From positions 1-37,407 of the forward strand of contig ONSK01000130.1 in assembly GCA_900320455.1 (NCBI GenBank): DNA of 37,407 nt. The letters are read 5' to 3'. The number at the start of each line of letters is the position of its first letter. Within the stretch, counting starts at the first letter, position 1. Shown here piece after piece: positions 23,869 through 32,018 of the stretch. The notes below the pieces were generated by a model, which ran no database searches, was not told the origin of the DNA, and saw nothing but the letters and a program-made list of their open reading frames with translations. The translations under genes were made by a program, and so were the position numbers. Origin of the DNA: an uncultured Erysipelotrichaceae bacterium. GTDB taxonomy: Bacteria > Bacillota_I > Bacilli_A > Erysipelotrichales > Erysipelotrichaceae.

Positions 23869-25197
23869 ATGGAACTGAAAAGAGAACTTGCACAGGCACT
23901 TGAGGAGATGCACTATCTCCCTCTGCTTCCGATACAGGAAGAGGCATATCCGCTGATCATGTCAGGAAAGCATCTGTTTCTGCAGGCAAAAACAGGTTCC
24001 GGCAAGACAGCCGCGTATCTGATTCCGCTGCTGCAGAAAACAGAACCCCTGCAGAATACACTCACTGCCGTCATCATCGCGCCATCCCGTGAACTGGCCC
24101 TGCAGATCCGCAGAGAAGCGGAACAGCTTGCCTCATGGTGTCATATCCGCACCGCATGCGTGATCGGCGGCGAAGATGAAAGAAAGCAGATCAATGCGCT
24201 GAAGAACGCCCAGATCATCACTGCCACAGCCGGCAGGCTGCTTTATCTGTTTCAGAAAGGCTATGTGGACATCAGTCACGTGACTACACTTGTCATGGAT
24301 GAAGCGGATCAGATCATCCTGAACGCGCAGGCAAAGGAAATGGAAGAACTGCTCACACAGCTTCCTCAGTGTCAGAAGATCTGTGTATCCGCCACCTGGC
24401 ACAGCCGGATCAAAGAATTCATGCCGAAACGGTATGAGAAGCTGATTGCGGATGAAGGATGGAATGAAAACATCGCATCCTGTTATATAGAAACAGAAGA
24501 CAGAAGAAAGACGCTGGATGAGCTGCTTGCCCATCTGCCTGTCACTTCCGCAATCGTCTTTCTGAAGCACCGTACAGAAGCTGCCCAGATCGCGAGAGAA
24601 CTGAAACAGCAGGGAATCCTGTGCGCGCCGTTTTCCGCCTTCTATGATGAACATACCAGAAGGAATACCCTGGAAAGATTCAGAAAAGGAGAGATCCGCA
24701 TTCTGATTGCGACGGATGCCGCCGCAAGAGGACTGGATATCCCGGATGTATCGCACGTCATCCACTACGATCTGCCGGAAGATACCGCTTCCCTGATCCA
24801 CCGTGCAGGCCGCAGCGCTCACCAGCAGAACACCGGCACAAGCATCTCTCTGTTAAAACCCGATGACACATCACATACCGCTGCCTGGCTGCGGACAAAC
24901 GGAACAGCCATGGAACCAGATCTTTCCATACAGAATGATCTGTCCACACCGCTGATCAAGGAATCAAAGCAGAAAGCACATGTGCGGAGAATCCTGATCC
25001 GGGCAGGCAAAAAGGATAAAATACGCCCCGGTGATATTGCCGGAGCGCTGTCTGCCATCCTGCCGTTTGAGGCAATCGGAACCATTGAAGTACAGGACCG
25101 CTATACACTTGTCACAATACCGGATGATGCCGTGCTTCCCGAACGCATTGACATCAAGGGAAAAAGCAGAAAGATAGAAGAATCTAAAGCACAATAA
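23869..25197 (+). CDS. DEAD-box ATP-dependent RNA helicase with DbpA-type RNA-binding domain
   Basis: 442 residues from the ATG at 23869; earlier in-frame starts would lie within mnmE on the opposite strand. RecA-like domain 1 carries the Q-motif (LLPIQEEAYP), AKTGSGKT (I), VMDEAD (II) and SAT (III); domain 2 carries DAAARGLDIPDVSHVIHYDLP (V) and HRAGRSAHQ (VI, diverged from HRIGRTGR). The last 75 residues (VRRILIRAGKKDKIRPGDIAG onward) match the DbpA/YxiN RNA-recognition domain, which binds 23S rRNA hairpin 92. A role in large-subunit assembly is therefore likely. Plus-strand single gene, divergent from mnmE; a bidirectional terminator follows the stop. Confidence 0.92.
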   Translation: MELKRELAQALEEMHYLPLLPIQEEAYPLIMSGKHLFLQAKTGSGKTAAYLIPLLQKTEPLQNTLTAVIIAPSRELALQIRREAEQLASWCHIRTACVIGGEDERKQINALKNAQIITATAGRLLYLFQKGYVDISHVTTLVMDEADQIILNAQAKEMEELLTQLPQCQKICVSATWHSRIKEFMPKRYEKLIADEGWNENIASCYIETEDRRKTLDELLAHLPVTSAIVFLKHRTEAAQIARELKQQGILCAPFSAFYDEHTRRNTLERFRKGEIRILIATDAAARGLDIPDVSHVIHYDLPEDTASLIHRAGRSAHQQNTGTSISLLKPDDTSHTAAWLRTNGTAMEPDLSIQNDLSTPLIKESKQKAHVRRILIRAGKKDKIRPGDIAGALSAILPFEAIGTIEVQDRYTLVTIPDDAVLPERIDIKGKSRKIEESKAQ

Positions 25198-25218
25198 AAA
25201 CCGCAGATTGCGGTTTTT
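25196..25218. terminator. Bidirectional terminator between helicase and sugar permease genes
   Basis: AAAAACCGCA and TGCGGTTTTT around a GAT loop; T-runs on both strands. Confidence 0.85.
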
Positions 25219-25235
25219 ACTAATCTTTGTTTTGA

Positions 25236-26120
25236 TCAGCCCTTGACAGCACCGATCATGACGCCTGATACAAAGTATTTCTGAATAAACGGATAGATGA
25301 CCATCATCGGAATGATGGATACCATAATTGTAGCATACTTTATCAGCGGGCGGTATATCATTACGTCTTCACCGTCAGCATCTGCGACGATGGAGTTTTC
25401 GGTCGACTGCAGGACGATCTCTCGCAGGATCAGCTGCAGCGGCCACAAGTCTCTTCTCTGCGGCAGGTAGATGGAAGCGTTGAACCATGCGTTCCAGTGC
25501 TGAATGCCGTAGAACAGTGTAATGACGGCAAGAATTGCCTTGGATACGGGAAGCACGACGTCCATCAGGATTTTGAAATCGCTGGCGCCGTCAATGGTTG
25601 CGGCTTCGATCAGTTCCTGCGGAATTTCCATGAACGACGTGCGCATGATGATGATATTGAACGCCGACAGGGCGCCGGGAATGATCAGAGACCATCTTGA
25701 GTCAAGCATTCCGAGCGATCTGACAACGATCAGGGTCGGGACAAGACCGCCGTTGAAGATCATGGTGAACATGACGAACATCGACAGTGCCTTGTTTCCG
25801 ATCAGACGTGTTTTGGACAGGCAGTAGGCTGCCAGGATATTCAGAATCAGACCTACCAGCGTTGCCGCGACAACGTAGATCAGCGTATTTCCATACGCCG
25901 TGACGATTGTCGGGTTCTGGAAGATCAGCCTGTATCCGCCGAGTGTCGGCGAACCGAGCGGCTTGATGATCAGACCGCTGTATGCCGCGACCTTGAGAGG
26001 ATCGGAAATCGATCCCATGGCGACATGCCATACCGGCAGGATAAAGATGATGCACAGCATCGTCAGGAAAATGCTGTTGAATACCGCGAATATTTTTTCA
26101 CCTGTTGTTCTCTTATTCAT
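25236..26120 (-). CDS. lplC: Carbohydrate ABC transporter permease, LplC/YtcP type
   Basis: 294 residues with six predicted transmembrane helices. The ABC-coupling loop EAATIDGASDFKILMDVVLP (about 175-195) is the EAA motif of CUT1 permeases. The C-terminal FVSGVMIGAVKG ending is typical of LplC-like proteins. Together with the upstream permease and binding protein it forms an importer for an oligosaccharide, probably from plant or host glycans. It overlaps nothing; 14 bp separate it from the upstream permease gene. Gene name by family resemblance only. Confidence 0.93.
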   Translation of the reverse strand: MNKRTTGEKIFAVFNSIFLTMLCIIFILPVWHVAMGSISDPLKVAAYSGLIIKPLGSPTLGGYRLIFQNPTIVTAYGNTLIYVVAATLVGLILNILAAYCLSKTRLIGNKALSMFVMFTMIFNGGLVPTLIVVRSLGMLDSRWSLIIPGALSAFNIIIMRTSFMEIPQELIEAATIDGASDFKILMDVVLPVSKAILAVITLFYGIQHWNAWFNASIYLPQRRDLWPLQLILREIVLQSTENSIVADADGEDVMIYRPLIKYATIMVSIIPMMVIYPFIQKYFVSGVMIGAVKG

Positions 26121-26134
26121 ATCTCACACCATCC

Positions 26135-27073
26135 TTACCAGATACTCGTCTCATTGACCTTGCGGCTGATCGTGTTCGCTGTCCAGAGAACGATCAGATT
26201 GACAATGGAGTTGAACAGATTGATTGCCGTGGAGTAGCTGTAGTCGCCGTCCTTGATACCGACCTGGTATACGTAGGAAGCGATGACTTCAGCAGTCTCT
26301 TTCGTGGAAGGTCCGTACATCAGGATGACCTTTTCATAGCCGACACCCATGATCTGTCCCAGACGCAGGATAAGCAGGACAACGATCGTCGAGGCAATAC
26401 CCGGAAGCGTGACGTGAATCGTCTGCTGCCAGCGGTTTGCGCCGTCGATGCGTGCCGCCTCATACAGCGTCGGGTCGATTGCGGCAAGTGCGGAAATGAA
26501 GATGATCGAGTTATATCCGAGGTGCTGCCACAGGTTGGATCCGATATAAAGGGAGCGGAACCACTTCGGTGAGGAAATGACCGCGCCGCCCTTCCATCCG
26601 AGCGACTGGGCAATCGTTGTGATCAGACCGTTCGACTTGCCGAAGTCAAACAGGATCGATACGACGACAACAACGGAAATGAAGTACGGAAGATAGGAAA
26701 TGGTCTGTACCAGCTTTTTCGCCTTCGCGCTTCTGACTTCATTCAGACACAGAGCGAAGATAATCGGAAGCGGGAATGAGAAGAACAGACCATAGAGGCT
26801 GATCAGCAGAGTGTTCCTGAGCGTTCTCAGAAAATACGGGCTGTTGAAATATCTGATAAAGTGAGTGAAACCGACCCACTGGCTTCCGAAGATTCCCTTG
26901 GAAATCTGGAATTTCTGGAAACCCATAACGATACCGACCATCGGGGCGTAGTTGAAGATCAGGAAGTAAAGAACGACAGGAATCGCCATAAGGTAGATCT
27001 GCCAGTGATTCTTCAGATCCAGCTTCAGACGCTGCCCGAAAGTCCTCTTATTTGACATTGTCTGTGTGCTCAT
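26135..27073 (-). CDS. lplB: Carbohydrate ABC transporter permease, LplB type
   Basis: 312 residues, six predicted helices with a cytoplasmic N-terminal tail (KRTFGQRLKLDLKNHWQIYL). The EAA loop reads LYEAARIDGANRWQQTIHVTLP. It pairs with the downstream permease as the membrane channel. No ATPase is encoded nearby; such importers share a general MsmX-like ATPase. The ATG at 27073 has no strong ribosome site; an in-frame ATG at 27058 is possible. Confidence 0.93.
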   Translation of the reverse strand: MSTQTMSNKRTFGQRLKLDLKNHWQIYLMAIPVVLYFLIFNYAPMVGIVMGFQKFQISKGIFGSQWVGFTHFIRYFNSPYFLRTLRNTLLISLYGLFFSFPLPIIFALCLNEVRSAKAKKLVQTISYLPYFISVVVVVSILFDFGKSNGLITTIAQSLGWKGGAVISSPKWFRSLYIGSNLWQHLGYNSIIFISALAAIDPTLYEAARIDGANRWQQTIHVTLPGIASTIVVLLILRLGQIMGVGYEKVILMYGPSTKETAEVIASYVYQVGIKDGDYSYSTAINLFNSIVNLIVLWTANTISRKVNETSIW

Positions 27074-27114
27074 ATTCGTGAACCGCGCCTTTCCAGTGAT
27101 TCTTTTTCATGATG

Positions 27115-27150
27115 CGAAGAAAGCAGAATTGTCTCATCCTGCTTTCTTCG
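27115..27150 (-). other. Intercistronic 12-bp perfect hairpin between binding-protein and permease genes
   Basis: CGAAGAAAGCAG and CTGCTTTCTTCG around a 12-base loop. On the minus strand it is followed by CATCATGAAAAAG, not a T-run, so it is not a strong terminator. Such stems commonly protect the upstream message and raise binding protein over permease. Confidence 0.6.
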
Positions 27151-27187
27151 TGTTTTCAGATGATGATTCGTAAACCGGATGCAGAAT

Positions 27188-28861
27188 TTATCTTGCGTTG
27201 TAGCGGTCCAAAGCAGCCTGCTGGAGCTTGATGCAGACGTCGATGTTCATGTTCTTCAGCGTTTCACGGTAAGCGTCATATTCATCAAGAGATCTGTCGC
27301 CTGTGATGAACTTGACGTTGTTCTCCTGTACGAATGTTTCGATATCCGTGTAGTACTGTGCATACTCAGCTGTCTCTTCCGTTGTCATCGTGACGGTTGT
27401 CGGGATGAAGTTCTTGGATTCATATGTGGACCATACGCCGTAGGAAGCTGCACGGTCTTCCGGCATCTGCTCGATCTGCGCTGCTTCAACACGGATCGGC
27501 GGGTTCTTTGCCCAGTACTTCGCAGCTACTGTAGCGGAATCGAGTCCGTCAGGGTTCTTGTAGCGGAAGTCATAGTCGCCGATACGGTGGCCGTCGTCAG
27601 CCTTGTACCAGACTTTGCCTTCTTCGGAATCGATACCGTAATTGGCATTCAGATAAACGTCCTTTGCATAGAAGGAGTCAACCCACTTGATTGCTTCTTC
27701 GATGTGCTTGCCCTTTGCGTTGATGAGAATGCATACGGACTGCAGATCATGGAAGTTGTTGTTGACGACTCTGTATGCAGGATCAGGATCGGAAGCGCTC
27801 TTCTTCGGCTGCTTGACAGCTGTTGCGTAGAATTCCTTGTTTGTAGCGCCTCTGGAGATGTATGCGTCTGTCATACGTGTGCCCCAGTCAACGAGAGCAC
27901 CGATCTTGTCGTTGAGGATCATGTCGTTGTCAGCCGCAACACCTGTGGACTGTCTTGTGGAGAAGTCAGGGTCGAGCAGCTTCTTCTCATACCAGTCATG
28001 GAGCAGTGTCAGATAGTCTTTATAAGCGTCTTCCATCGGTCCGTACTTGACGACGCCGTTCTCCTGGTAGAAATACGGTGCGACACCGTAGCCGGCCATG
28101 AACTCGCCGTAGTCGATACCGTACTTGGATGTGTACAGCGGAGCTTCGATATGGAGCTGGTCTCTGAACTTTGTCAGGACTCTTTCCCAGTCATCATATG
28201 TCTCAGGAAGAGATGTCTCGCCTACTTTGTCCAGGAAGTCTTTACGGATGGAGATACCCTGGTCGGCATATCCCTTTTCCATGTTGTCCCAGAAGGACCA
28301 GAATCCGTACATCTTGCCGGAGTCAGTCAGAGCGTCTTTCTTCGCTGTCGGAATGCTGTTGAGCCAGCTGACATAGTTCGGCATGATGTCGAGGTACTTT
28401 GTCAGGTCAACGATATATCCGTCGGCGATTGCCGCATCCATACCGTCACGGTATTTCTGGGTAGCCGGTGACGTGTAGAGAATGTCAGGCAGATTGTCAT
28501 TGATAAACAGGTTGTTGAACGCTGTTGCTTCCTCACCGACTGCCGGTACGACGAAGTCGATGTGGATGTTTGTCTTTTTTTCCATCCACTGGAAGAACTC
28601 TGATTCATTGAAATCGGTCAGCGTACCGATGGAGTTTGCCATCGGATACCAGTAGGAAAGTGTCAGCTTATCACTGACGATCGGATACGTCTGCTGGTTT
28701 GTTTCACCCTTTACAACATCGGATGAAGGGATCTCGGTCTTGGCAGAGCCTTCGCCGCCGGATTCGCCCTGTTCAGGTGTGCCGCTGCCCCCGCCGGAAC
28801 ATGCTGTAAGAAGCATCGCCATCGGGAGGGCAGCTGCCAGGAACTTCTTGAATGTGCTCAT
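27188..28861 (-). CDS. lplA: Extracellular solute-binding lipoprotein, LplA/YtcQ type
   Basis: 557 residues from the ATG at 28861 (GGAGGAGAAA site); a start at 28930 lies in the leader and is rejected. Signal peptide MSTFKKFLAAALPMAMLLTAC with lipidated Cys 21, then a Gly/Ser/Glu linker and a family 1 two-lobed sugar-binding fold of the large LplA subtype (FNNLFINDNLPDILYTSP and DTFKDYL-like segments). The mature protein sits on the outside of the membrane and delivers substrate to LplB/LplC. Substrate cannot be told from sequence; related systems carry oligosaccharides such as rhamnogalacturonan or mannan fragments. Confidence 0.93.
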   Translation of the reverse strand: MSTFKKFLAAALPMAMLLTACSGGGSGTPEQGESGGEGSAKTEIPSSDVVKGETNQQTYPIVSDKLTLSYWYPMANSIGTLTDFNESEFFQWMEKKTNIHIDFVVPAVGEEATAFNNLFINDNLPDILYTSPATQKYRDGMDAAIADGYIVDLTKYLDIMPNYVSWLNSIPTAKKDALTDSGKMYGFWSFWDNMEKGYADQGISIRKDFLDKVGETSLPETYDDWERVLTKFRDQLHIEAPLYTSKYGIDYGEFMAGYGVAPYFYQENGVVKYGPMEDAYKDYLTLLHDWYEKKLLDPDFSTRQSTGVAADNDMILNDKIGALVDWGTRMTDAYISRGATNKEFYATAVKQPKKSASDPDPAYRVVNNNFHDLQSVCILINAKGKHIEEAIKWVDSFYAKDVYLNANYGIDSEEGKVWYKADDGHRIGDYDFRYKNPDGLDSATVAAKYWAKNPPIRVEAAQIEQMPEDRAASYGVWSTYESKNFIPTTVTMTTEETAEYAQYYTDIETFVQENNVKFITGDRSLDEYDAYRETLKNMNIDVCIKLQQAALDRYNAR

Positions 28862-28936
28862 AAATAATTTCTCCTCCAGAAATGACCCTGTTGACGGAAG
28901 GGTACTGACCGGCCGGACTTTCAATTGCATTATGGC

Positions 28937-29000
28937 GGAAATCCCGTTTTCTCTACGCCTGCCATCTCACGGATTTCCTGATGTGTATTCCCGGGATTTC
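28937..29000 (-). promoter_or_regulatory. Mutually exclusive stem candidates in the lplA leader
   Basis: In transcript order: GAAATCCCG (29000-28992), GGAAATCC (28978-28971), CGGGATTTCC (28946-28937). The third can pair with the first (9 bp) or the second (8 bp) but not both. This is an attenuator-like arrangement; no T-run follows, so any switch might act on translation or with a bound protein. Confidence 0.35.
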
Positions 29001-29133
29001 TGAACGCACCTGCCGGTCCGGCGGCGGAAATACGATACAGAAATTCAGGTAATGCATAATGGACTCACAGCCGGTAAGACACTAAGTCTGCGGAATGATA
29101 AGAGCGGCTCTGATTCCTGAATGCATTGTTAAG

Positions 29134-29155
29134 TTTTGTGAAAATTTTGTGAAAC
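29134..29155. repeat. Tandem 11-bp direct repeat upstream of lplA
   Basis: TTTTGTGAAAA followed at once by TTTTGTGAAAC: two copies one helical turn apart, 12 bp downstream of the -10 box. A regulator-binding site is likely. The 345-bp gap (28862-29206) otherwise holds small stems, including GCCGGACCGGC, and no gene. Confidence 0.5.
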
Positions 29156-29166
29156 CTGCCAAACAC

Positions 29167-29172
29167 ATTATA
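29167..29172 (-). promoter_or_regulatory. -10 box, probable promoter of the lplABC operon
   Basis: TATAAT on the minus strand; no good -35. A start here gives a leader of about 300 nt before the lplA ATG. Confidence 0.45.
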
Positions 29173-29206
29173 CGTGGTTATCAGTGAAAAGATATATAAA
29201 ATTACC

Positions 29207-29845
29207 TTATTCAGGTATAAATTCCTCAAATATGATATTGAATTGTTTCGCCAGCAGCCATGCTGTGAGAGGAATCCCGAAGAAGATGAACATCGGGAAT
29301 CCGTAAGGAAAATACGTCCACAGGAAAAACGGAAGAATAATCAGGAGAAACAGCTCTGTTCCGAGAATTTTAACGGTGATCGGAAAATGATGAATTGCCA
29401 GATATACAGCGTTGGTGAGTGTCCTTCCAAGGGTATTCTCAAAACGCGCAAGCACGAAGAACGTAAATGTAAACAGCAGCAGAAGCAGAATCATCAGGAA
29501 CACGGCAAAGACCGCGCCGAAAACAGAGATCCTGCTGCCGGCATTGATATTGCCGATCATCTGAATCAGGAAAGCAAAAAGAATGATCAGAACTGCCAGC
29601 ATCCCTGTCCAGAGAATCAGTGCCTGACGGATATTCTGGGCAAAACTGCGGAAGAACATTTTGATGAAGCTGTCTCCCTCATCTCTTCTCAGCTTGATGC
29701 ATGTGTAATTCAGAGCAGTTGTTGAGGCTCCGATCGTCACGATTGGCAGTGAGCAGAGAATCCACAGGATATTCAGAGACATGAGATGAAAGATGGTTTC
29801 TCCAAGCTCGATGATCATGCTTTTTTCATAGATGTCGTTTTTCAT
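29207..29845 (-). CDS. DUF624 (YesL-like) membrane protein
   Basis: 212 residues with about five hydrophobic segments. The N-terminal SMIIELGETIFHLMSLNILWILCSLPIVTIGASTTALNY pattern is typical of YesL/DUF624. These proteins accompany CUT1 sugar importers and two-component regulators in Bacillota; the molecular role is unknown. It is placed directly before the lplABC operon, in the same direction, and probably belongs to the same sugar locus. The start codon has only a weak ribosome site; a TAAAAT box lies 18 bp upstream. Confidence 0.88.
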   Translation of the reverse strand: MKNDIYEKSMIIELGETIFHLMSLNILWILCSLPIVTIGASTTALNYTCIKLRRDEGDSFIKMFFRSFAQNIRQALILWTGMLAVLIILFAFLIQMIGNINAGSRISVFGAVFAVFLMILLLLLFTFTFFVLARFENTLGRTLTNAVYLAIHHFPITVKILGTELFLLIILPFFLWTYFPYGFPMFIFFGIPLTAWLLAKQFNIIFEEFIPE

Positions 29846-29885
29846 ATCATTACTCGTGTTTCCATTTTACAACAAATCCATCCAA

Positions 29886-29910
29886 CAAAAAAAGCGGTAT
29901 TGCCGCTCAG
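29886..29910 (-). terminator. Rho-independent terminator after ccsA
   Basis: Minus strand: AGCGG, CAATA loop, CCGCT, then TTTTTT. It begins three bases after the ccsA stop codon. Confidence 0.8.
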
Positions 29911-29912
29911 TT

Positions 29913-30722
29913 TCAGAAAATGGATCTGACGATGGCGCCGTAGCTGTGCAGACCCGGAAGCAGCGTATTGACGCCGACGAAGGTAAACAGCACAACAGGC
30001 ACGGAGAGAATCGCGTACCATGCCAGGAATTCCGGGCTTCTGTGACGGTTGACTCTCAGATGCAGATAGACGGCATAGATGATCCATGTGATCAGTGCCC
30101 ATACTTCCTTCGGATCCCATGTCCAGAATGCTGACCAGGCTTTTTCCGCCCAGATGGCACCTGTCAGGATCGTGATTGTCAGCATCAGCAACCCCAGTGC
30201 GATCAGTCTGTATGTGAAGTAATCCATCTGTTCCAGCGTTTCTTCCGGCGCGTTCTTTTTCTTTAACATCAGATACCTGATTCCAACGCCTCCAGCCAAC
30301 ATGAATCCGGCATAGCTGAGGGCTGCTGAACCGATGTGAAAACCGAACCAGTAGCTGCGCAGAGCCGGCATCAGATCGGTGATCTCCTTCGGCTGAATTG
30401 CCGCATAGGAAAGAATCAGGAAGGCTGCCGCGATACCGACAGGACGGACCCAGTCCGTCTTCAGCCTGTAGTACATGAATACCAGCAGCGCGCCGATTGA
30501 CCATGAGAAGGCGGCAGCGAATTCAAACTGGTTGGACAGGGGCAGACGCTTCGCGATGACACCTCTTGCGACAAGATAGACCGTTTCCGCCGCAAAGGCA
30601 GCCAGGAAGATAATCCAGGAAACAGATTCCAGTTTTTCTTTTTTAAATACCATGCCGGCAAAGCAGAGGACCATTGCCGCGAAATACAGGACAAGACCTC
30701 CGAAGAACAGAATATTCATCAT
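29913..30722 (-). CDS. ccsA: Cytochrome c biogenesis protein CcsA (ResC-like), haem export and ligation
   Basis: 269 residues with about eight helices. The tryptophan-rich haem-handling motif reads WAEKAWSAFWTWDPKEVWALITW (quoted in two parts: WAEKAWSAFW and TWDPKEVWALITW), followed by conserved His in YLHLRVNRH. An earlier His lies in the FGFHIGSAALSYAGF segment. With ResB it forms the system II cytochrome c synthase, which moves haem across the membrane and attaches it to CxxCH. ATGA overlap with resB. Confidence 0.93.
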   Translation of the reverse strand: MMNILFFGGLVLYFAAMVLCFAGMVFKKEKLESVSWIIFLAAFAAETVYLVARGVIAKRLPLSNQFEFAAAFSWSIGALLVFMYYRLKTDWVRPVGIAAAFLILSYAAIQPKEITDLMPALRSYWFGFHIGSAALSYAGFMLAGGVGIRYLMLKKKNAPEETLEQMDYFTYRLIALGLLMLTITILTGAIWAEKAWSAFWTWDPKEVWALITWIIYAVYLHLRVNRHRSPEFLAWYAILSVPVVLFTFVGVNTLLPGLHSYGAIVRSIF

Positions 30723-31957
30723 AATGTGTTTTTCCTCTTTTTCAGATATTGATTCAGTTCGATCCTGGTTCCTTCCGGTTTCGGACCAAGAATGGAATAT
30801 CCTTCTTCACTGACGGAAACCAGCACAGGCTGGGCGAACATCGCAAGATAGATACCGGCAGTCATGATCAGGAAAGAAACCAGAAGCAGGATGTTGACCA
30901 TGTGCGGTGTCTTCTTGATGCGCAGTCCGGGATATTCCGTCGGTTCATCGAAGGTAAATTTCAGCTCGCCGACTTCCAGGGTATCTCCCGGAAATGCCAT
31001 CATCATCTCGGAGCTGCCGTTTTCCATCAGGGTAAAGACGTAGACGGGATTTTCATAGTGCCCGCTTGTCGATTCAATCAGAGTTGTTTTGCCATCCGGT
31101 CCGGTGATATATCCCGGATACAGCATGTCAAACCAGATGCCGTTCTTTCCGTCTGCCGAAAGGAAGTCCTGCGGTTCCAGCCAGAAGCGTTCTGACTTAC
31201 CGTTTCTTTCCGCTGTCACACTTCCCTTTGTTCCGTATGTCTGCTGGTATACCTTGTACTGTCCAAGACCAGCCGGGTGGTTGACGGAAATCTCCTTCAG
31301 TCCGCTTTCTCTTCCATCCGGAAGGATGATATTGATCGTGCTGGTGAAATCCAGTCTGCCGGTGTCATCCTCGATGCGGAACGAATCAACATAGACCTTT
31401 GTCCCGTCATCCAGCGTCAATGCCTCTTTCGGCATGCACGATTCGTCGATGATGACCGGCAGATACATCGCCGCCCCAAACAGCAGAATCGTTAACAGCA
31501 AACCAAGATGCGTCAGGAAGGAACCGTACCAGCCGGCGTCATTGCGGGAATAGACCGTGACACCGTCTTTCTCTTCTTTTCTGCAGTGCTGCTTTTCAAG
31601 CCACTCGCGGACTGCCTGCACTTCCTCTTTGTCCGCTGCCTGTGCCTGTTTCTTCATATGCAGGGCATTCTCATATGCCTTCGGCTTGTTCTTCAGAAGC
31701 GATGTAATCCTTGTCACGGAGCACAGCGTCAGATTCAGACACAGAAGCGCGCTCAGAACGATGAAATACCAGCTGGTGAAGATATGATCTGCCTGCAGGG
31801 CAAAGATAATCTGGTAAAAGTCCGGATAATACCGGACATAGGTCATGGCTTCCGCGTTTTGCGGGATCAGACTGCCGATCACGGAACAGACGGTAATCAG
31901 TCCGAGCAGAATGATGCCGAATGCCATAGACCGGAAAAACGCGTAGAACTTCTTCAT
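30719..31957 (-). CDS. resB: Cytochrome c biogenesis protein ResB (Ccs1)
   Basis: 412 residues from the ATG at 31957, which has an AAGGAG site; an ATG at 31993 overlaps the terminator and is rejected. Three N-terminal transmembrane helices (about 5-25, 65-85, 150-175), a large outer domain (about 180-350) with KVYVDSFRIEDD and a C-terminal helix before KPEGTRIELNQYLKKRK. ResB is the accessory half of the CcsA/ResB synthase and holds the apocytochrome. It follows nrfA and a terminator-like hairpin. Confidence 0.92.
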   Translation of the reverse strand: MKKFYAFFRSMAFGIILLGLITVCSVIGSLIPQNAEAMTYVRYYPDFYQIIFALQADHIFTSWYFIVLSALLCLNLTLCSVTRITSLLKNKPKAYENALHMKKQAQAADKEEVQAVREWLEKQHCRKEEKDGVTVYSRNDAGWYGSFLTHLGLLLTILLFGAAMYLPVIIDESCMPKEALTLDDGTKVYVDSFRIEDDTGRLDFTSTINIILPDGRESGLKEISVNHPAGLGQYKVYQQTYGTKGSVTAERNGKSERFWLEPQDFLSADGKNGIWFDMLYPGYITGPDGKTTLIESTSGHYENPVYVFTLMENGSSEMMMAFPGDTLEVGELKFTFDEPTEYPGLRIKKTPHMVNILLLVSFLIMTAGIYLAMFAQPVLVSVSEEGYSILGPKPEGTRIELNQYLKKRKNTL

Positions 31958-31969
31958 AAATCTCCTTGT

Positions 31970-31994
31970 AAAAATGCCGTCCTGAGACGGCATT
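31970..31994 (-). terminator. Terminator between nrfA and resB
   Basis: Minus strand: AATGCCGTC, TCAG loop, GACGGCATT, with a short T-run leading straight into the resB ribosome site. It should end many nrfA transcripts and leave resB-ccsA to read-through. Confidence 0.7.
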
Positions 31995-32018
31995 CATTTC
32001 AAATGATTCTTCTCTGGC

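Noticed and set aside
27179-28471. A 430-codon open frame on the plus strand
   Set aside because: It lies entirely opposite the solute-binding protein gene, has an unusual Val/Cys-rich translation, and no ribosome site; it is a frame shadow.
28862-29206. A known riboswitch class in the lplA leader
   Set aside because: I found alternative stems but none of the conserved cores of classes I know.
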